Assembly (NCBI RefSeq): GCF_009380155.1 | Contig: NZ_WHUV01000003.1 | Location: forward strand, 372,001-436,000 | Length of the DNA stretch: 64,000 nt | DNA from: Pseudomonas piscis | GTDB taxonomy: Bacteria > Pseudomonadota > Gammaproteobacteria > Pseudomonadales > Pseudomonadaceae | Reading direction: 5' to 3' | Shown: one piece after another, positions 52,811-62,568 of the stretch | How positions within the stretch are numbered: position 1 is the first letter of the stretch | Layout of the letters: the number at the start of each line of letters is the position of its first letter | Translations under genes and position numbers: made by a program | Notes under the pieces: generated by a model | Seen by the model: only the letters and a program-made list of their open reading frames with translations | Told to the model about the DNA's origin: nothing | The model's database searches: none

Positions 52811-53214
52811 GAGTCGCGCTCCTCTAAAAGACGGGAACATTTAATAAGGTGACTGCAGCTTGGGTGGATCGGTCGGTTGCAGGCACCTTCCGGGTCATGT
52901 ACGAAAACGGCCTGCGCGCTGACCCTGCGGCGTTGAAAACAGGCGAGGCGAGTTGTCGTGCAGAACCTTAGGCACGCCGGACAGACAACTGGCGCGACAC
53001 TAAAAAGGCGCGGCAGTATACCGCGCCTGGGTGCCGGGCACACCCGCCAGGCAGGCAAACGAAAGTCGCCTGGCGCACGGGCACTGTTCTTGCCTTGCAG
53101 AGATGACGACCGCTCGGAGGACTGCCGGAAATTTGCATAGTCATTTGCCGGGCGCAGCACTAAAGTGGCGAGTGGCCTGCAGAGTAGGAAACTCTTGAGC
53201 CTCTTTATCTCACG
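52811..53214. other. Gene-free region with a minus-strand terminator-like hairpin
   Basis: A 404-base gap between fumA and the divergent sadC-type gene. At 53002-53028 the minus strand reads a stem aggcgcgg / ccgcgcct (7-base loop) followed directly by UUUUU, about 190 bases upstream of fumA. It could end a short leader or sRNA, or be an attenuator. The same bases carry TATACT, so it could instead be a promoter palindrome. I see no coding frame here. Confidence 0.4.
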
Positions 53215-54333
53215 GTGAGTCAACGATTGACCCATAAAGCCATCCAGAGCTTGTTATTCAAGCGCTTCACCATCGCTGCGGGCACCTACGGACTGATCCT
53301 GCTGCTGTTCTGGCTGGCCGTTCTCACGGGGCACTACCGGGCATCCACCGGTAGTGCACTGCTGGGCACGGTCCTGGTCCTGGCCAGCCAGGGATTGTTG
53401 TGCTGGGTATTTCTCAGTGGGCGCAACCTGCGCCTGGCCGATCCCAGCCTGACCGAGGTCCAGGTGGTCCTGGGCATCGCCTGGCAGACCTGGCTGGTCG
53501 CCTTGCTCGACCAGGCCCGGGGCGCCTTCCTGGTGTTCTATGTCCTGCCGCTGCTGTTCGGCCTGTTCCATTTGTCGCGCCGGGCCTACCTGCGTTGCAC
53601 GGTGCTGATCTTCTTCTGCTTTGCCGGCGTCAATCTCTGGGACGGCTATCACTTTGCCCTCGACGACCCGCAGCTGGCGGCGCTGCAGGTCTGCGTACTG
53701 CTGGTGATGCTGGTGTGGTTGTGCCTGTACGCCGCCTATGTCCAGGCCTCGCGCTCACGCATGCGCCAGCGCCGATTCGCCTTGCAGGCCCACCAGGACA
53801 CCTTGCGCGGCATGATGCGCCAGCTCGAGGACCTGGTGGCCACCGACGAGCTGACCGGCTTGTTCAACCGCCGGCACTTCCTGCGTATCGCCGGCCGCGA
53901 GCTTCAGGCCATGGACCGGCTGCAGGTCCACGGCTTGGCGCTGATCGACCTGGATCACTTCAAGCGTATCAACGATATCCATGGCCATGCCGCGGGCGAC
54001 CAGGTGTTGCAGGCGTTTTCCGCGGTGGCCACCGCGTGCCTGCGGGACGGCGATGTGCTGGCGCGTTATGGCGGCGAAGAATTCGTGGTGCTGCTGCCCG
54101 AATGCGATGCCGAGCGCCTGACCTCCTGCTGCGAGCGCCTGCGCCTGGCCTTCATGCAAGTGCAACTGGTGGGCCTGGACATCCCCGACCTCAGCCTGTC
54201 GGCAGGCATGACCCTGCTGCAGGCCGGCGACGAGCTGGATAACGCCTTGCAGCGCGCCGACCAGGCGCTGTATCGGGCCAAGCGCGATGGGCGCAATCGT
54301 TGCTGTGCAGCCTGGGAAACACTCGATGCCTGA
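53215..54333 (+). CDS. sadC: Membrane diguanylate cyclase, SadC-like
   Basis: A 372-residue c-di-GMP synthase. About six N-terminal membrane helices (residues 20-180) are followed by a short coiled coil (RRFALQAHQDTLRGMMRQLE) and a GGDEF domain. The active-site motif is GGEEF (intact), and RDGD lies 5 residues upstream, giving a product-inhibition I-site RxxD. The position between class I fumarase and a ferredoxin reductase gene matches P. aeruginosa SadC (PA4332) from memory, though that protein is longer. The start is GTG 53215, the only usable start after an in-frame stop at 53185. Confidence 0.82.
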   Translation: MSQRLTHKAIQSLLFKRFTIAAGTYGLILLLFWLAVLTGHYRASTGSALLGTVLVLASQGLLCWVFLSGRNLRLADPSLTEVQVVLGIAWQTWLVALLDQARGAFLVFYVLPLLFGLFHLSRRAYLRCTVLIFFCFAGVNLWDGYHFALDDPQLAALQVCVLLVMLVWLCLYAAYVQASRSRMRQRRFALQAHQDTLRGMMRQLEDLVATDELTGLFNRRHFLRIAGRELQAMDRLQVHGLALIDLDHFKRINDIHGHAAGDQVLQAFSAVATACLRDGDVLARYGGEEFVVLLPECDAERLTSCCERLRLAFMQVQLVGLDIPDLSLSAGMTLLQAGDELDNALQRADQALYRAKRDGRNRCCAAWETLDA

Positions 54334-55264
54334 ATTGACCGTGGGCGGCCAGCGCTGGCAGGTGGCGCCTGGCAGCAACCTGCTGGATGCATTGAACCAG
54401 GCAGGGGTGGCCGTTCCCTATAGCTGTCGGGCCGGTAGCTGCCATGCCTGCCTGGTGCACTGCGTCCAGGGCTTGCCCGCCGACAGCCGGCCCGATGCCT
54501 TGAGCAACGAGCAGCGGCAACTGGGCTGGCGCCTGGCGTGCCAATGCCAAGTGGTAGAAAACCTGCAGGTAGAGACCTTCGATCCTTTGCGTGATGGCTT
54601 GCCCGCCACGGTCATAGGTATCGATTGGCTGTCCACCACCGTCCTGCGCCTGCGCCTGCAACCCGGTCGGCCGCTGCGCTACCGGGCCGGCCAGCACCTG
54701 GTGCTGTGGACCGCCAGCCGGATCGCCCGGCCATATTCCCTGGCCAGCCTGCCCGAGGATGATCGCTTCCTGGAGTTCCATCTCGATTGCCGCCATCCGG
54801 GGCAATTCAGCGACGCGGCCCGCCAGTTGCAAGTGGGCGATCCGCTACGCCTGGGGGAGTTGCGCGGCGGTGCCCTGCATTACGATCCGGACTGGCAGCA
54901 GCGGCCGCTCTGGCTGCTGGCCGCGGGGACCGGCCTGGCACCGTTGTTCGGGGTGCTGCGCGAGGCCTTGCGCCAGGATCACCAAGGCCCCATCCGGGTC
55001 ATTCACGTGGCCCATGATGCGAGCGAGCACTACCTGGCCAAACCCCTGGCGGCACTGGCGGCCAATCGTCCCGAACTGACCGTGGACCTGCTGGAGGGGG
55101 CGCAGCTGGCGTCGTTCCTGGCGCAATTGCGGCTTGTTTCGCGGCAAACCCAGGCCTTACTCTGCGGTCACCCTGACAGTGTCGAAGCCTTCGCCAGGCG
55201 CCTCTACCTGGCTGGGTTGCCGCGCAACCAACTGCTGGCCGATGTGTTCCTGCCTCGTGGTTGA
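54326..55264 (+). CDS. Ferredoxin-NAD(P)H reductase-like protein with [2Fe-2S] domain
   Basis: A 312-residue oxidoreductase. The N-terminal [2Fe-2S] plant-type ferredoxin domain has CRAGSCHACLVHC and a later CQC (LACQCQV). An FAD domain with the flavin motif RPYSLAS follows, then the NAD domain with GTGLAPLFGVLREAL. This is the electron-donor architecture of ring-hydroxylating oxygenase reductases, but no oxygenase is present. Its start overlaps the diguanylate cyclase gene by 8 bases and enoyl-CoA hydratase follows after 28 bases. The partner acceptor is unknown. Confidence 0.88.
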   Translation: MPELTVGGQRWQVAPGSNLLDALNQAGVAVPYSCRAGSCHACLVHCVQGLPADSRPDALSNEQRQLGWRLACQCQVVENLQVETFDPLRDGLPATVIGIDWLSTTVLRLRLQPGRPLRYRAGQHLVLWTASRIARPYSLASLPEDDRFLEFHLDCRHPGQFSDAARQLQVGDPLRLGELRGGALHYDPDWQQRPLWLLAAGTGLAPLFGVLREALRQDHQGPIRVIHVAHDASEHYLAKPLAALAANRPELTVDLLEGAQLASFLAQLRLVSRQTQALLCGHPDSVEAFARRLYLAGLPRNQLLADVFLPRG

Positions 55265-55292
55265 GTGCTGATTCCCCCAGAGCGAGATCCCC

Positions 55293-56042
55293 ATGACCGA
55301 TGCCATCGAGTTGCAACGCGAGGGCGGGCTGCTGACCCTGCGCCTGAACCGCCCCGACAAGAAGAATGCCCTGACCCGCGCCATGTACAGCCGCCTGGCC
55401 GAGGTCCTGGTCGAGGCCGATGCCGACCCTGAAATCAACGCGCTGCTGATCTGCGGAAGCAGCGAGTGCTTCACCGCCGGCAATGACATCGCCGACTTTC
55501 TCCAGCAACCGCCTACCGACCTGGATAGCCCGGTGTTCCACTTCATGCGCAGCCTGCTGGAGTGCCGCAAGCCGGTGGTGGCGGCGGTGGCCGGCCCGGC
55601 GGTGGGCATCGGCACCACCTTGCTGCTGCATTGCGACCTGGTCTATGTCAGTCGTGACGCGCGCTTGCGCATGCCGTTCGTCAACCTCGGATTGTGTCCG
55701 GAGTTCGGCTCTAGCCTGATCCTGCCGCGCCTGTTGGGCCAGGCCAGGGCCGCCGAGTTGCTGTTGCTGGGCGAGGGTTTTTCCGGTGAACAGGCAGCCG
55801 CCTGGGGTATCGCCACCGCTGCCCTGGAAAGCGGCGCGGCGGCCCTGGCCAAGGCCCGGGAAGCGGCTTTGCGTTTCAGCCAGCTGGCGCCGGGAGCTGT
55901 GCAGGTCAGCAAGCAACTGATGAAGGCCCCGGATCGTGAGCTGCTGCGCCGGGTCATCGAGGAGGAGGGCAAGTTGTTCACCCAGCGCCTGCGTTCACCG
56001 GAAGCGATCGCTGCCTTGTCCGGGTTCCTCGCCAAGAGCTGA
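55293..56042 (+). CDS. Enoyl-CoA hydratase/isomerase family protein
   Basis: A 249-residue crotonase-fold enzyme. The oxyanion-hole and acyl-CoA segments are visible: NRPDKKNALTRAMY, SECFTAGNDIADF, PVVAAVAGPAVGIGTTLLLHCDLVYV and FVNLGLCPEFGSSLILPRLLG. The catalytic Glu positions are only partly kept: the region after GAGIG-type reads PEFGSS with one Glu. It may act as an isomerase in fatty acid oxidation. It ends the sadC-reductase-crotonase unit. Confidence 0.88.
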   Translation: MTDAIELQREGGLLTLRLNRPDKKNALTRAMYSRLAEVLVEADADPEINALLICGSSECFTAGNDIADFLQQPPTDLDSPVFHFMRSLLECRKPVVAAVAGPAVGIGTTLLLHCDLVYVSRDARLRMPFVNLGLCPEFGSSLILPRLLGQARAAELLLLGEGFSGEQAAAWGIATAALESGAAALAKAREAALRFSQLAPGAVQVSKQLMKAPDRELLRRVIEEEGKLFTQRLRSPEAIAALSGFLAKS

Positions 56043-56084
56043 GAGCGCCAGTATTGGCGCTATGCGGAAAAACCCTGCGCACAT

Positions 56085-56120
56085 GAAAAAGCCCCGGCGT
56101 GTTCACGCCGGGGCTTTTTT
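56085..56120. terminator. Bidirectional terminator between crotonase gene and pyk
   Basis: A perfect 15-bp stem (aaaaagccccggcgt and its complement) with a GTTC loop and long A and T tracts serves both convergent genes. Confidence 0.93.
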
Positions 56121-56139
56121 GTCTCGCGCGGAGCCTGAA

Positions 56140-57591
56140 TCAGACTACCGGATCGCCAACGTGCAGGATCTTCATGCCGTTGGTGCCACCAGTGGTGTGG
56201 TAGCTATCGCCCTTGGTGAGGATCACCCAGTCGCCTTTTTCCACGACGCCACGCTTGAGCAGTTCGTCGATGGCGGCCTGGCTGACCTGCTCCGGGGGCA
56301 GCGATGCCGGGTCGAACGGAATGGTGTAGACGCCACGGAACATGGCGGCCCGGGCCTGGGTCTCGCGATGCGGGGAGTAGGCGTAGATCGGCACCGAGGA
56401 GCGGATCCGCGACATGATCAACGGGGTGTAGCCACTCTCGGTCAGGGCGATGATCGCCTTCACGCCGGGGAAGTGGTTGGCGGTGTACATGGCGGCCAGG
56501 GCGATGCTCTGGTCGCAGCTTTCGAACACCTTGCCCATGCGGTGGCTGGAGGTCTTGCTGGTCGGGTGCTTTTCCGCACCGACGCAGACCCGCGCCATGG
56601 CCTGGACCGCTTCGAGCGGGTAGGAACCGGCGGCGCTTTCCGCCGAGAGCATGACCGCGTCGGTGTAGTCGAGCACGGCGTTGGCCACGTCGGATACTTC
56701 GGCACGGGTCGGCATCGGGTTCTGGATCATCGACTCCATCATCTGGGTCGCCACGATCACCGCCTTGTTGTGGCGGCGGGCGTGCAGGATGATTTTCTTC
56801 TGGATGCCCACCAGCTCGGCATCGCCGATTTCCACGCCCAGGTCGCCACGGGCGACCATCACCGCATCACTGGCCTTGATCAGTCCATCGAGGGTTTCGT
56901 CGTCGGCCACGGCTTCGGCGCGTTCGATCTTGGCCACCAGCCAGGCGGTACCACCGGATTCGTCGCGCAGTTGGCGCGCATATTCCATGTCGGCGGCATC
57001 ACGGGGGAAGGACACGGCCAGGTAGTCGACCTGCATCTCGGCTGCCAGCTTGATGTCGGCCTTGTCTTTTTCGGTCAGGGCCGGGGCGGTCAGGCCACCA
57101 CCACGACGGTTGATGCCCTTGTGGTCCGACAGCGGGCCGCCGACGGTCACCACGCAATGCAGTTCGGTGGCGGTGGCGGTTTCCACGCGCATCACCACGC
57201 GGCCGTCGTCCAGCAGCAGTTCGTCGCCGACGCCGCAGTCCTTGACCAGGTCCGGATAGTCGATGCCGACGATTTCCTGGGTACCTTCGGTCAGCGAATG
57301 GCTGGTGGAGAAGGTGAACTTGTCACCGATCTTCAATTCGATGCGCTTGTTGGTGAACTTGGCGATGCGGATCTTCGGGCCTTGCAGGTCGCCGAGGATC
57401 GCCACGAAGCGCCCATGCTTGGCGGCCAGGTCGCGGACCAGTTGGGCGCGGGCCTTGTGCTCGGCGGGAGTACCGTGGGAGAAGTTCAGACGGGCGACAT
57501 CCACGCCAGCGAGAATCAGTTGTTCGAGAACTTCCGGCGAGTTACTGGCCGGGCCAAGGGTGGCGACGATTTTGGTACGACGAACGGACAT
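56140..57591 (-). CDS. pykA: Pyruvate kinase
   Basis: Last step of glycolysis, PEP plus ADP to pyruvate plus ATP, 483 residues. Visible are RTKIVATLGPASNSPE, NFSHGTPAEH, the substrate-lysine region VAKIERAEA, metal-binding MVARGDLGVEI, and MMESMIQNPMPTRAEVSDVANAVLDYTDAVMLSAESAAGSYP, then the C-terminal regulatory domain ending HVGDPVV. The divergent lipoprotein gene shares a 158-base promoter region. Confidence 0.97.
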   Translation of the reverse strand: MSVRRTKIVATLGPASNSPEVLEQLILAGVDVARLNFSHGTPAEHKARAQLVRDLAAKHGRFVAILGDLQGPKIRIAKFTNKRIELKIGDKFTFSTSHSLTEGTQEIVGIDYPDLVKDCGVGDELLLDDGRVVMRVETATATELHCVVTVGGPLSDHKGINRRGGGLTAPALTEKDKADIKLAAEMQVDYLAVSFPRDAADMEYARQLRDESGGTAWLVAKIERAEAVADDETLDGLIKASDAVMVARGDLGVEIGDAELVGIQKKIILHARRHNKAVIVATQMMESMIQNPMPTRAEVSDVANAVLDYTDAVMLSAESAAGSYPLEAVQAMARVCVGAEKHPTSKTSSHRMGKVFESCDQSIALAAMYTANHFPGVKAIIALTESGYTPLIMSRIRSSVPIYAYSPHRETQARAAMFRGVYTIPFDPASLPPEQVSQAAIDELLKRGVVEKGDWVILTKGDSYHTTGGTNGMKILHVGDPVV

Positions 57592-57749
57592 GCACGGACT
57601 CCTGAATTCAAGCGCAACGAGAGGCTACTATGCTCCGCAGTTGTAGTCATTGTTCGTTTGCACTACTTAAATGCTTTGTTTGTTTGCAGCGACAACCTTG
57701 AAGATTTTCGCCAATGAGTCGATACACTGCACAAGACAGGAGATACCCC

Positions 57750-58124
57750 ATGCGATTCGTACTCATTGCTGCCCTGGCCGTCAGTGTTGTCGGCTGTACC
57801 CGCTGGTCCATGGACCACCATCTGAACAATGCCTACCGCGCCTATGACGCTGGCAGTTGCGAGCGAGTGATGCTCGAGCTGAGCCAGGTCGATCGCGCCA
57901 GCCGTGCGCGGCGCTATATCCAGCCTGAAGTGTCGATGCTGCGTGGCCAGTGCCTGGAGCGCCAGAAGCTGTTCGTCGACGCCGTCCAGACCTACCAGTT
58001 CATCATCACCCAGTACCCCACCAGCGAATATGCCTACCGCGCCCGGGCGCGCCTGGACACCTTGCAGCAACTGGGACACTACCCGGCCAATGGTGCGGCC
58101 CAGGTTCGTCGCACCGCCTTGTGA
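57750..58124 (+). CDS. Small TPR-like lipoprotein
   Basis: A 124-residue lipoprotein with signal MRFVLIAALAVSVVGC (Cys16 lipid site). The mature part is all helix, with a tetratricopeptide-like repeat around LFVDAVQTYQFIITQYPTSEYAYRARARLDTL, the pattern seen in YbgF/BamD-like proteins. It is probably periplasmic, at the outer membrane. The start at 57750 has ACAGGAG upstream. The function is not known. It is probably not an envelope assembly factor by itself because only one TPR-like unit is seen. Confidence 0.82.
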   Translation: MRFVLIAALAVSVVGCTRWSMDHHLNNAYRAYDAGSCERVMLELSQVDRASRARRYIQPEVSMLRGQCLERQKLFVDAVQTYQFIITQYPTSEYAYRARARLDTLQQLGHYPANGAAQVRRTAL

Positions 58125-58365
58125 GATCCTCTCGGGGGCATTGCCATCGCCCCGGGTGCTTGAGCTAACATTCGTACATGCGGCCCTGCAGGCGTAGTTC
58201 TGCAGGTGCGGTTCGAAGACTGCCCCCGATCTTCTCCGGGGCAGGGGCATGGAGCCCTATGGCGACGTTGCTCGCCTACCTGGCCGGGAGAGCGAGCCAG
58301 TATCGGGGCCGTTCCGAAGCACTAGCGCGGTCATGCTTAATGACCTTTGCATAGCGATACCCAGC

Positions 58366-58725
58366 ATGTTCACGGAACGTCGGATCGAACGGCAGCAGCT
58401 GCCGTCTTTTTTGAAGGTCTTCAACCGGTTCACCGACAAGCCCGTCGGGTTCCTCGGCAATCTCTCGGCCGATGGGCTGATGCTGATCAGCCAATTGCCG
58501 ATGTTGGTCGGTGGCGAGTTCGAGTTGCGGGTCAAGGTGCCAGCGGGCGAAGGCCAGTTGCAATTGGTGGATTTCAGCGCCCGTTGCCTGTGGTGTCACG
58601 AGGACCTCACGCCCCATCACTACGACAGTGGCTTCAGCCTGCAGCGTTCCTCGCCGGAACTGGCCGAGCTGGAGCAGGCCCTGCGGCATTACTTCAGCTT
58701 CTATCCGTTGCAGGCCTCGGCCTGA
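58366..58725 (+). CDS. PilZ domain protein
   Basis: A 119-residue PilZ-type protein. The start MFTERRIERQQLP at 58366 gives the usual PilZ form: RRIER (c-di-GMP-binding Arg pair region), FNRFTDKPVGFLGNLSADGLMLISQ (N-x-S-x-x-G-like motif NLSADG), and RCLWCHEDLTPHHYDSGFSL. An upstream in-frame start at 58333 is possible. It resembles PA4324-type proteins from memory. With SadC and BifA in the window it is a plausible c-di-GMP effector; RRxxR at the N-terminus fits binding. Confidence 0.82.
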   Translation: MFTERRIERQQLPSFLKVFNRFTDKPVGFLGNLSADGLMLISQLPMLVGGEFELRVKVPAGEGQLQLVDFSARCLWCHEDLTPHHYDSGFSLQRSSPELAELEQALRHYFSFYPLQASA

Positions 58726-58740
58726 CTCCCCGGGCAGCCG

Positions 58741-60072
58741 CTACAGGCTGCCTGCTTTCTTCCAGTTCAGATAACGGCTTACCAGCTCGGCGCCCAACTC
58801 TCCCGGACGGACGTCGAGCAGGCTGATGCCGTGGGCGCCCAGGCGCTCGTGGAGCTCGGCGCGGCTGTTGAGGTAGTGGACCGTGGCGCTATAGGTCAAC
58901 GCCTCGGAGAGGGTCTGCACCGGCGTCTGACGCACCTGGTCGAGGACTTCTTCGCGCAGGCTGGCCACCAGCACCCGATGCTGGCGCCCGATGCGCTTGA
59001 CCGCCGTGAGCAGTTCCTGGTCGTCCTCGTCCCGCAGGTTGGTGACCAGTACCACCAGCGCGCGGCGCTTCTGCCGGGCCAGCAGTTCGCTGGCGGCGGC
59101 CTGGTAGTCGGCGGGGCGCTGGCTGCTCTGCAGGTCGTAGACGCCGTTGAGCAACACGCTGAGCTGGGCCGGTCCCTTGACCGGTGCCAGGTAGCGTGAC
59201 GGATTGGCGGCGAAGCTGCACAAGCCCACTGCATCACCCTGGCGCAGGGCCACGTAGCTCAGCAGCAGGCAGGCGTTGAGGGCGTGGTCGAAGTGCGCCA
59301 GCTCATCGTCCTGGCTGCGCATGCGGCGTCCGCCATCGAGCATGAAGATGATCTGCTGGTCGCGTTCATCCTGGTATTCCCGGGCGATCGGCGTGCGTTG
59401 GCGAGCGGTGGCCTTCCAATCGATCTGGCGCAGGCTGTCGCCCTCGCGAAATTCCCGAAGCTGGTTGAATTCCAGGCCCAGGCCCCGGCGTTGCCGCTGG
59501 CGTACCCCGAGTTGGCTGAGCCAGTTGTCCACCGCCAGCAACTGGCCGCCGTAGAGGCGGGCGAAGTCCGGGTAGACCCGGGTGCTGTCCTGGACCGCCA
59601 CCAGGCGCCGGACCTGCCACAGGCCCAGTGGGCTGGGCAGGCTGATAGCGCACCGTTCGAAATCGAAGCGGCCCCGCAGCAACGGGCGCACGTTGTAGCT
59701 CACGCGGCTGGCATGGCCGGGCTCGAGGCTGGCCGACTGCGGCAGGTGTTCGAAGGCCAGGCCCTGGGGCGGATGATCGAACAGCTGCACATCCAGTGCC
59801 TGTCCATGGGCGTGGCGGATTTCCAGTTGCACTTCGCTCCAGCGTCCCAGGGGCAGGCTGCCGGGCAGATGCCGGCGTACCTGCGGTGCAGGCAGGCGCC
59901 AGGTGCGCCAGGCGTCGAGCAGGGCCAGCAACGACAACGCCAGCACCAGGCCCCAGGCGACCGAGTCCAGGCGTGGGGCGATCTCCACGCCCAGGGCCCG
60001 GGTCGCTCCGAGAATGGAGCCCAGGGCGGCCAGGACGCCGAGCCAGATCAGCAGCAAACGGGTCGGTTTCAT
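58741..60072 (-). CDS. DUF58 domain-containing membrane protein
   Basis: A 443-residue protein with two N-terminal membrane helices (LLLIWLGVLAALGSILG and AWGLVLALSLLALLDAW) and a C-terminal DUF58/vWA-like domain with FREGDSLRQIDWKATARQRTPIAREYQDERD and IIFMLDGGRRM (MIDAS-like D-x-G-R). DUF58 proteins accompany MoxR ATPases and are thought to act in metal-cofactor or envelope-protein maturation. It begins 13 bases after moxR. The start MKPTRLLL at 60072 is family-like; the upstream frame is not. Confidence 0.9.
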   Translation of the reverse strand: MKPTRLLLIWLGVLAALGSILGATRALGVEIAPRLDSVAWGLVLALSLLALLDAWRTWRLPAPQVRRHLPGSLPLGRWSEVQLEIRHAHGQALDVQLFDHPPQGLAFEHLPQSASLEPGHASRVSYNVRPLLRGRFDFERCAISLPSPLGLWQVRRLVAVQDSTRVYPDFARLYGGQLLAVDNWLSQLGVRQRQRRGLGLEFNQLREFREGDSLRQIDWKATARQRTPIAREYQDERDQQIIFMLDGGRRMRSQDDELAHFDHALNACLLLSYVALRQGDAVGLCSFAANPSRYLAPVKGPAQLSVLLNGVYDLQSSQRPADYQAAASELLARQKRRALVVLVTNLRDEDDQELLTAVKRIGRQHRVLVASLREEVLDQVRQTPVQTLSEALTYSATVHYLNSRAELHERLGAHGISLLDVRPGELGAELVSRYLNWKKAGSL

Positions 60073-60085
60073 CACCGTTGGCCGC

Positions 60086-61105
<1,020 letters not shown>

Positions 61106-61455
61106 GGATTACGCAACCTTACTGACGGTTAGTTTTTAGCGCCCATAACACAGGCGCATAACCAAAATTTCTCGCGCTTGTGTCCTGCAGGCCGGCTGGG
61201 AGACTGACCAGCCATGCGCATTCTATCCATGCAGTCAGTTTGATTGCATCAAAGCCTGCCATCCTGGCCTTGATCGTTGGGGCTGCTCGAATCACCGCTC
61301 TTGATCGAGACGACATTCAGACATTGGCAGGCGGCGCTACGACTCTCTTGCTGTCGGCAGGAGAGGGCGCCGCCGTTGGCTGAATTCTGGGAGTAAGGCC
61401 CAGGTTGTAACGCTGCGGCTGCAACAGATGGACGCCACCATCCACGTTGGCTGGG
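61106..61455. other. Downstream flank of the AT-rich insertion
   Basis: A 350-base gap between moxR and the terpene synthase stop. Composition is mixed. Small frames on both strands (for example 61180-61383) lack ribosome sites and family similarity. It may hold the remnant of an insertion junction and the current moxR promoter. Confidence 0.35.
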
Positions 61456-62568
61456 CTAATCCAGCTGGCTAGCAGGGTTTGTCGCCGGGTCATGCCACAA
61501 GCTTGATATGAGAGGGGCTAATTCGAGAATTTCTTTTATTTCTTTTTTTTCAAAGGCATTGGTTGTGTTGAAACGGTAGGACGCGGAAAAGAAGTAGTTG
61601 TCGCCTTCTGTTGCACCCTCAGGGGGTTTTCTATATCGCTCGCTGGTCTTTCCGAAGTGGATGTTTCTGGCTAGCAATTCTTCAAGATGGACTGCGCGGC
61701 ATCTTATCTCTGTCTCGCTTGATAGCGAGCTGTTCAAGATGGTGTATCGATTTATTAGCATGTTTCTTAGATTGATGGTTTTTCTGATCGAGCTGTATAA
61801 GTCGATATTCAGTGCTTGCTGAATGACGTCGATGATATTGAAGGCCCTGCTGTCGTCGGTGTGTTCTTTTTCGTAGGAATAAAGGTCATTGTCGATGCCG
61901 ACTGCAAGGAAAATGCAGTTTTTCATTTTTACGAATTCATTTTTCGCTTCGATCATTCTATTGATGGGAATGCTGTTGAGTGCAAGAAAGAGTGAATAGC
62001 AGATTTGTGCGCCAAAACTTGAAGATCTAATTGCGCAATATGTATTGAGGGATATGCTGGATTTTGTCTGGTTGCTGCATATTTCCCAGATGAAACCTGA
62101 CATTTGATTGCTTAAGGCGTTCATCAGATGCATGTGGTTTTTGCGGGGTAGTTGCTTCATGAACCTTTGTCGTATGTCGATAAAGGATTTTATTGCGGGA
62201 TGCTGGTCATCCAGGCTTGGGTTCTGCTCGTGATCGAACTCGCAGATGAATTTAATGGTGCTGAGCAACTCGATAGTACTATCGGTCGTGTTGGCGGAAG
62301 CGCTATTTTCAATTATGTCGTCTATGACCAATATCCAGGATGCCAGGTCGAATACGACATTGATGAACTTGTTGTCGATGCAGGGGTGTATGAGGCGTAT
62401 GTACTGCGAGGCCGTGTGTACGACGGCTTCGGCGAAACTGCCGTCTTCGATGAGCTGCATTTTCTTCAGCCATAGGGTGCTCCCAAGCAGCTCGGTGTTT
62501 TGAGAGTGGTGAGGCTTGAAGTCGAAAGGAAGATAGAGCCGGGTATCGTCATCAGTCATGCTGTTCAT
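61456..62568 (-). CDS. Class I terpene synthase
   Basis: A 370-residue bacterial class I terpene synthase. The Asp-rich metal motif is IDDIIE (Asp83, Asp84, Glu87). The second metal motif NSE is complete: Asn227-D-L-Y-Ser231-Y-E-K-Glu235. The pyrophosphate-sensor Arg181 (YCAIRSSSFG) lies exactly 46 residues before the NSE Asn, and the C-terminal Arg311-Tyr312 pair closes the set. All catalytic elements are thus present, so an active enzyme is expected. It would cyclise GPP, FPP or GGPP (not told by sequence). The gene is strikingly AT-rich and sits inside the DUF4350-moxR locus, suggesting horizontal transfer. The start MNSMTDDD at 62568 has AAGGTGG 10 bases upstream. Confidence 0.9.
   Translation of the reverse strand: MNSMTDDDTRLYLPFDFKPHHSQNTELLGSTLWLKKMQLIEDGSFAEAVVHTASQYIRLIHPCIDNKFINVVFDLASWILVIDDIIENSASANTTDSTIELLSTIKFICEFDHEQNPSLDDQHPAIKSFIDIRQRFMKQLPRKNHMHLMNALSNQMSGFIWEICSNQTKSSISLNTYCAIRSSSFGAQICYSLFLALNSIPINRMIEAKNEFVKMKNCIFLAVGIDNDLYSYEKEHTDDSRAFNIIDVIQQALNIDLYSSIRKTINLRNMLINRYTILNSSLSSETEIRCRAVHLEELLARNIHFGKTSERYRKPPEGATEGDNYFFSASYRFNTTNAFEKKEIKEILELAPLISSLWHDPATNPASQLD

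Noticed and set aside
61180..61383. 67-codon frame between moxR and the terpene synthase
   Set aside because: No ribosome site and a competing frame on the opposite strand; looks like non-coding DNA.
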